7,230 nucleotides of DNA from CBDUUP01 sp965370435 (GTDB taxonomy: Bacteria; Chloroflexota; Anaerolineae; Anaerolineales; UBA11579). The stretch spans positions 1-7,230 of the forward strand of contig CBDUUP010000237.1 of assembly GCA_965370435.1 (NCBI GenBank), in the 5' to 3' direction. Shown piece by piece: positions 6,491-7,230 of this stretch (its first letter is position 1; the number at the start of each line of letters is the position of its first letter). The position numbers were made by a program, and so were the translations under genes. A model generated the notes under the pieces. The model did not search any database. It saw only the letters and a list, made by a program, of their open reading frames with translations, and had not been told where the DNA came from.

Positions 6491-6742
6491 TTGCGCCTCG
6501 ACGTCCATCTCCACACGATCCTCCGGCGTCCGTCTCCAGACGGCCCAATTTCCCGGTTGGAGGTCTCTCTTCCTGAGGGAAGTACGTTGGGGGATTTGCT
6601 CCAGCATTTAGAAATCGAGCTTCCCCCCGAATCTCTCCTCACCGCGGTGAATGGACGGACGGCAGTGCTTGACCAATTTCTTCAAAACGGGGATAAGGTG
6701 AACCTCATGCCTGCTATTTCGGGAGGTTCCATTTGGGGTTGA
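6491..6742 (+). CDS. MoaD/ThiS-family beta-grasp (ubiquitin-like) sulfur carrier
   Basis: The 83-aa product (89 aa if GTG at 6473 is used) has the MoaD/ThiS pattern: beta-strand LDVHLHTIL, an LEVSLPEGSTLGDLLQHLEI segment leading into the first helix, a TAVNGR turn, and LQNGDKVNLMPAISGG near the end. Family members carry a C-terminal thiocarboxylate on the last glycine of GG and give sulfur to molybdopterin, thiamine or other acceptors. Here GG (residues 78-79) is followed by four more residues, SIWG, so the glycine is not terminal. It begins 14 bp after the AOR stop, so translation is probably coupled. The likely job is making the AOR's tungstopterin, or maturation specific to this AOR; other sulfur-carrier roles remain possible. 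TTG is chosen because of the AGGAG at 6479-6483. Confidence 0.85.
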   Translation: MRLDVHLHTILRRPSPDGPISRLEVSLPEGSTLGDLLQHLEIELPPESLLTAVNGRTAVLDQFLQNGDKVNLMPAISGGSIWG

Positions 6743-6750
6743 TTTATCAA

Positions 6751-6802
6751 ACAGAGGTCACAGAGATTCCTCGTCGGGCGGTAAAACTGCCCTTCTCGGA
6801 AT
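6751..6802. repeat. compound hairpin repeat after the MoaD-like gene
   Basis: ACAGAGGTCACAGAGA (6751-6766) matches 3247-3262 at 15 of 16 bases. It runs into an inverted ATTCC/GGAAT (6766-6770, 6798-6802), which encloses a hairpin GGGCGG-TAAAA-CTGCCC (6776-6792) with one G-T pair. The structure would fold as an outer clamp around a GC-rich stem. It may stop transcription of the operon, though only a short T-containing run follows. It looks like two repeat families joined end to end. Confidence 0.6.
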
Positions 6803-6897
6803 GACAATTATTGGGGTAGGAATGACGTTTCACATTCCCTAAACACACACATGGACCGTGCTTTGAAGGAGGGGTAATTAATTGTGACTACCGGGGC

Positions 6898-6920
6898 AAT
6901 AATGCCGATTTGACATTATT
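6898..6920. repeat. short inverted repeat upstream of the Lrp-type gene
   Basis: AATAATG (6898-6904) and CATTATT (6914-6920) are perfect inverted arms 9 bp apart. This could be a regulator-binding site or a weak hairpin. Seven-base AT-rich arms can also arise by chance. Confidence 0.35.
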
Positions 6921-6935
6921 TTGGTATTTTTAGTG

Positions 6936-6975
6936 ACAATTCGTGCATATACCATTGATTTTAATCACGAATTGT
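6936..6975. promoter_or_regulatory. putative operator: paired ACAATTCGTG / CACGAATTGT sites
   Basis: Ten-base arms at 6936-6945 and 6966-6975 are perfect inverted copies, with centres 30 bp apart, close to three helical turns, so both face the same side of the DNA. The right arm sits inside the promoter spacer of the Lrp-type gene. The half-site AATTGTGA (6970-6977) also appears at 6880-6887. This arrangement fits a multimeric repressor such as an Lrp/AsnC protein controlling its own gene, but the binding protein is inferred. Confidence 0.6.
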
Positions 6976-6983
6976 GATAGTAT
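6955..6983 (+). promoter_or_regulatory. putative sigma-70-type promoter of the Lrp-type gene
   Basis: TTGATT (6955-6960) and TAGTAT (6978-6983) are separated by exactly 17 bp. Each differs from consensus by two positions. Transcription would start near 6990, about 40 bases before the ATG at 7029. An inverted-repeat arm fills the spacer. Confidence 0.55.
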
Positions 6984-7028
6984 TGCTTTCGTCTCGAATA
7001 TAAAAACCATGTAACAGCAGGATAAACC

Positions 7029-7230
7029 ATGTCCCACCAGGATCTAAATTATCAAGCCAGCATAGACGAGGTTGATCTCCAGATCATCCGCATCCTCAAT
7101 GAGGACGGGCGGACTCCATTCGCACAGATCGCCAAGGAATTAGACGTATCTACCGGGATGATCCGGCAGCGTTACCACCGGCTGGTCGAGGAAGGGGCGT
7201 TCCCCAATCGAAGTCGCGCCGTTCAGGCGG
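7029..7230 (+). CDS. Lrp/AsnC-family transcriptional regulator, N-terminal part (runs off right edge)
   Basis: Sixty-seven residues are visible. Residues 12-57 form the typical N-terminal winged-helix DNA-binding domain of Lrp/AsnC proteins: IDEVDLQIIRILNEDGR, then AQIAKELDVS, then the recognition helix STGMIRQRYHRLVEEG. AGGA at 7019-7022 lies six bases before the ATG. The segment after the helix, AFPNRSRAV, departs from the usual GVI-type wing, so its wing may contact DNA differently. The ligand-binding domain (RAM/ACT-like) lies beyond the window. Such proteins often sense amino acids and bind as octamers; here it may regulate itself and the amine-degradation operon upstream. That target is inferred from position and from the inverted repeat over its promoter. 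Confidence 0.88.
   Translation, partial: MSHQDLNYQASIDEVDLQIIRILNEDGRTPFAQIAKELDVSTGMIRQRYHRLVEEGAFPNRSRAVQA

Larger units (their letters stand above)
6743..7028. other. intergenic region: repeat element, then regulatory region of the Lrp-type gene
   Basis: The first 60 bp hold a repeat element (6751-6802). Then come GGAATGAC, copied at 6798-6805 and 6819-6826, and an inverted GGAATG/CATTCC (6819-6824, 6833-6838). A strong GGAGG-like site at 6868-6874 leads only into very short frames. The last 150 bp are AT-rich and carry inverted repeats and the promoter listed separately. No protein gene or tRNA is visible in either strand. Confidence 0.6.

Noticed and set aside
6867..6914. Strong GGAGG-like site leading into a nine-codon GTG frame
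   Set aside because: The spacing is long and the frame is tiny without special content, so a leader peptide is not supported.

Overview
The window looks like a piece of an anaerobic bacterial chromosome. The best guess is Chloroflexota (Anaerolineae-like), as a mid-to-high GC genome from an anoxic habitat. The basis is the gene set: corrinoid methyltransferase families, a tungsten-type aldehyde:ferredoxin oxidoreductase, and a class III aminotransferase. TTG start codons with good Shine-Dalgarno (SD) sites and several short palindromic intergenic repeats fit the same picture. The taxonomic guess rests on recall of such gene neighbourhoods, not on a marker gene.

Layout. The left part reads on the minus strand: a uroporphyrinogen decarboxylase (UroD)/MtaA-family methyltransferase (99-1271), followed 80 bp downstream by the first six codons of another gene (18-1) that runs off the left edge. 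A divergent region (1272-1615) follows; its minus strand holds a doubtful 73-codon reading frame. The rest reads on the plus strand: a 53-aa small protein (1616-1777), an MttB-family methylamine/betaine:corrinoid methyltransferase without pyrrolysine (1789-3225), a GABA-type class III aminotransferase (3370-4635), a tungsten aldehyde:ferredoxin oxidoreductase (4776-6476) and a MoaD/ThiS-like ubiquitin-fold protein (start probably TTG at 6491, end 6742). After a 286-bp regulatory region comes the start of an Lrp/AsnC-type regulator (7029 to the right edge).

How the genes may work together (inference). MttB and the UroD-family protein are the two ends of a corrinoid methyl-transfer relay, one methylating a cobamide protein and one usually taking the methyl off it. 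The corrinoid protein itself is not in the window. The aminotransferase turns an omega-amino acid or amine into a semialdehyde, and the AOR oxidises that aldehyde to a carboxylate while reducing ferredoxin. The MoaD-like protein would supply sulfur for the tungstopterin cofactor or serve a dedicated thiolation reaction. Together this suggests anaerobic breakdown of a methylated amino compound through methyl removal, deamination and ferredoxin-linked aldehyde oxidation. The substrate is not evident from sequence.

The junctions are decorated with unrelated repeats: an octamer array (61-92), a CACAGAGA-type inverted repeat (3236-3333), a perfect 34-bp palindrome (4680-4713) and a compound hairpin (6751-6802). 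The Lrp-type gene has a recognisable sigma-70-like promoter overlapped by an inverted repeat whose arms lie 30 bp apart.
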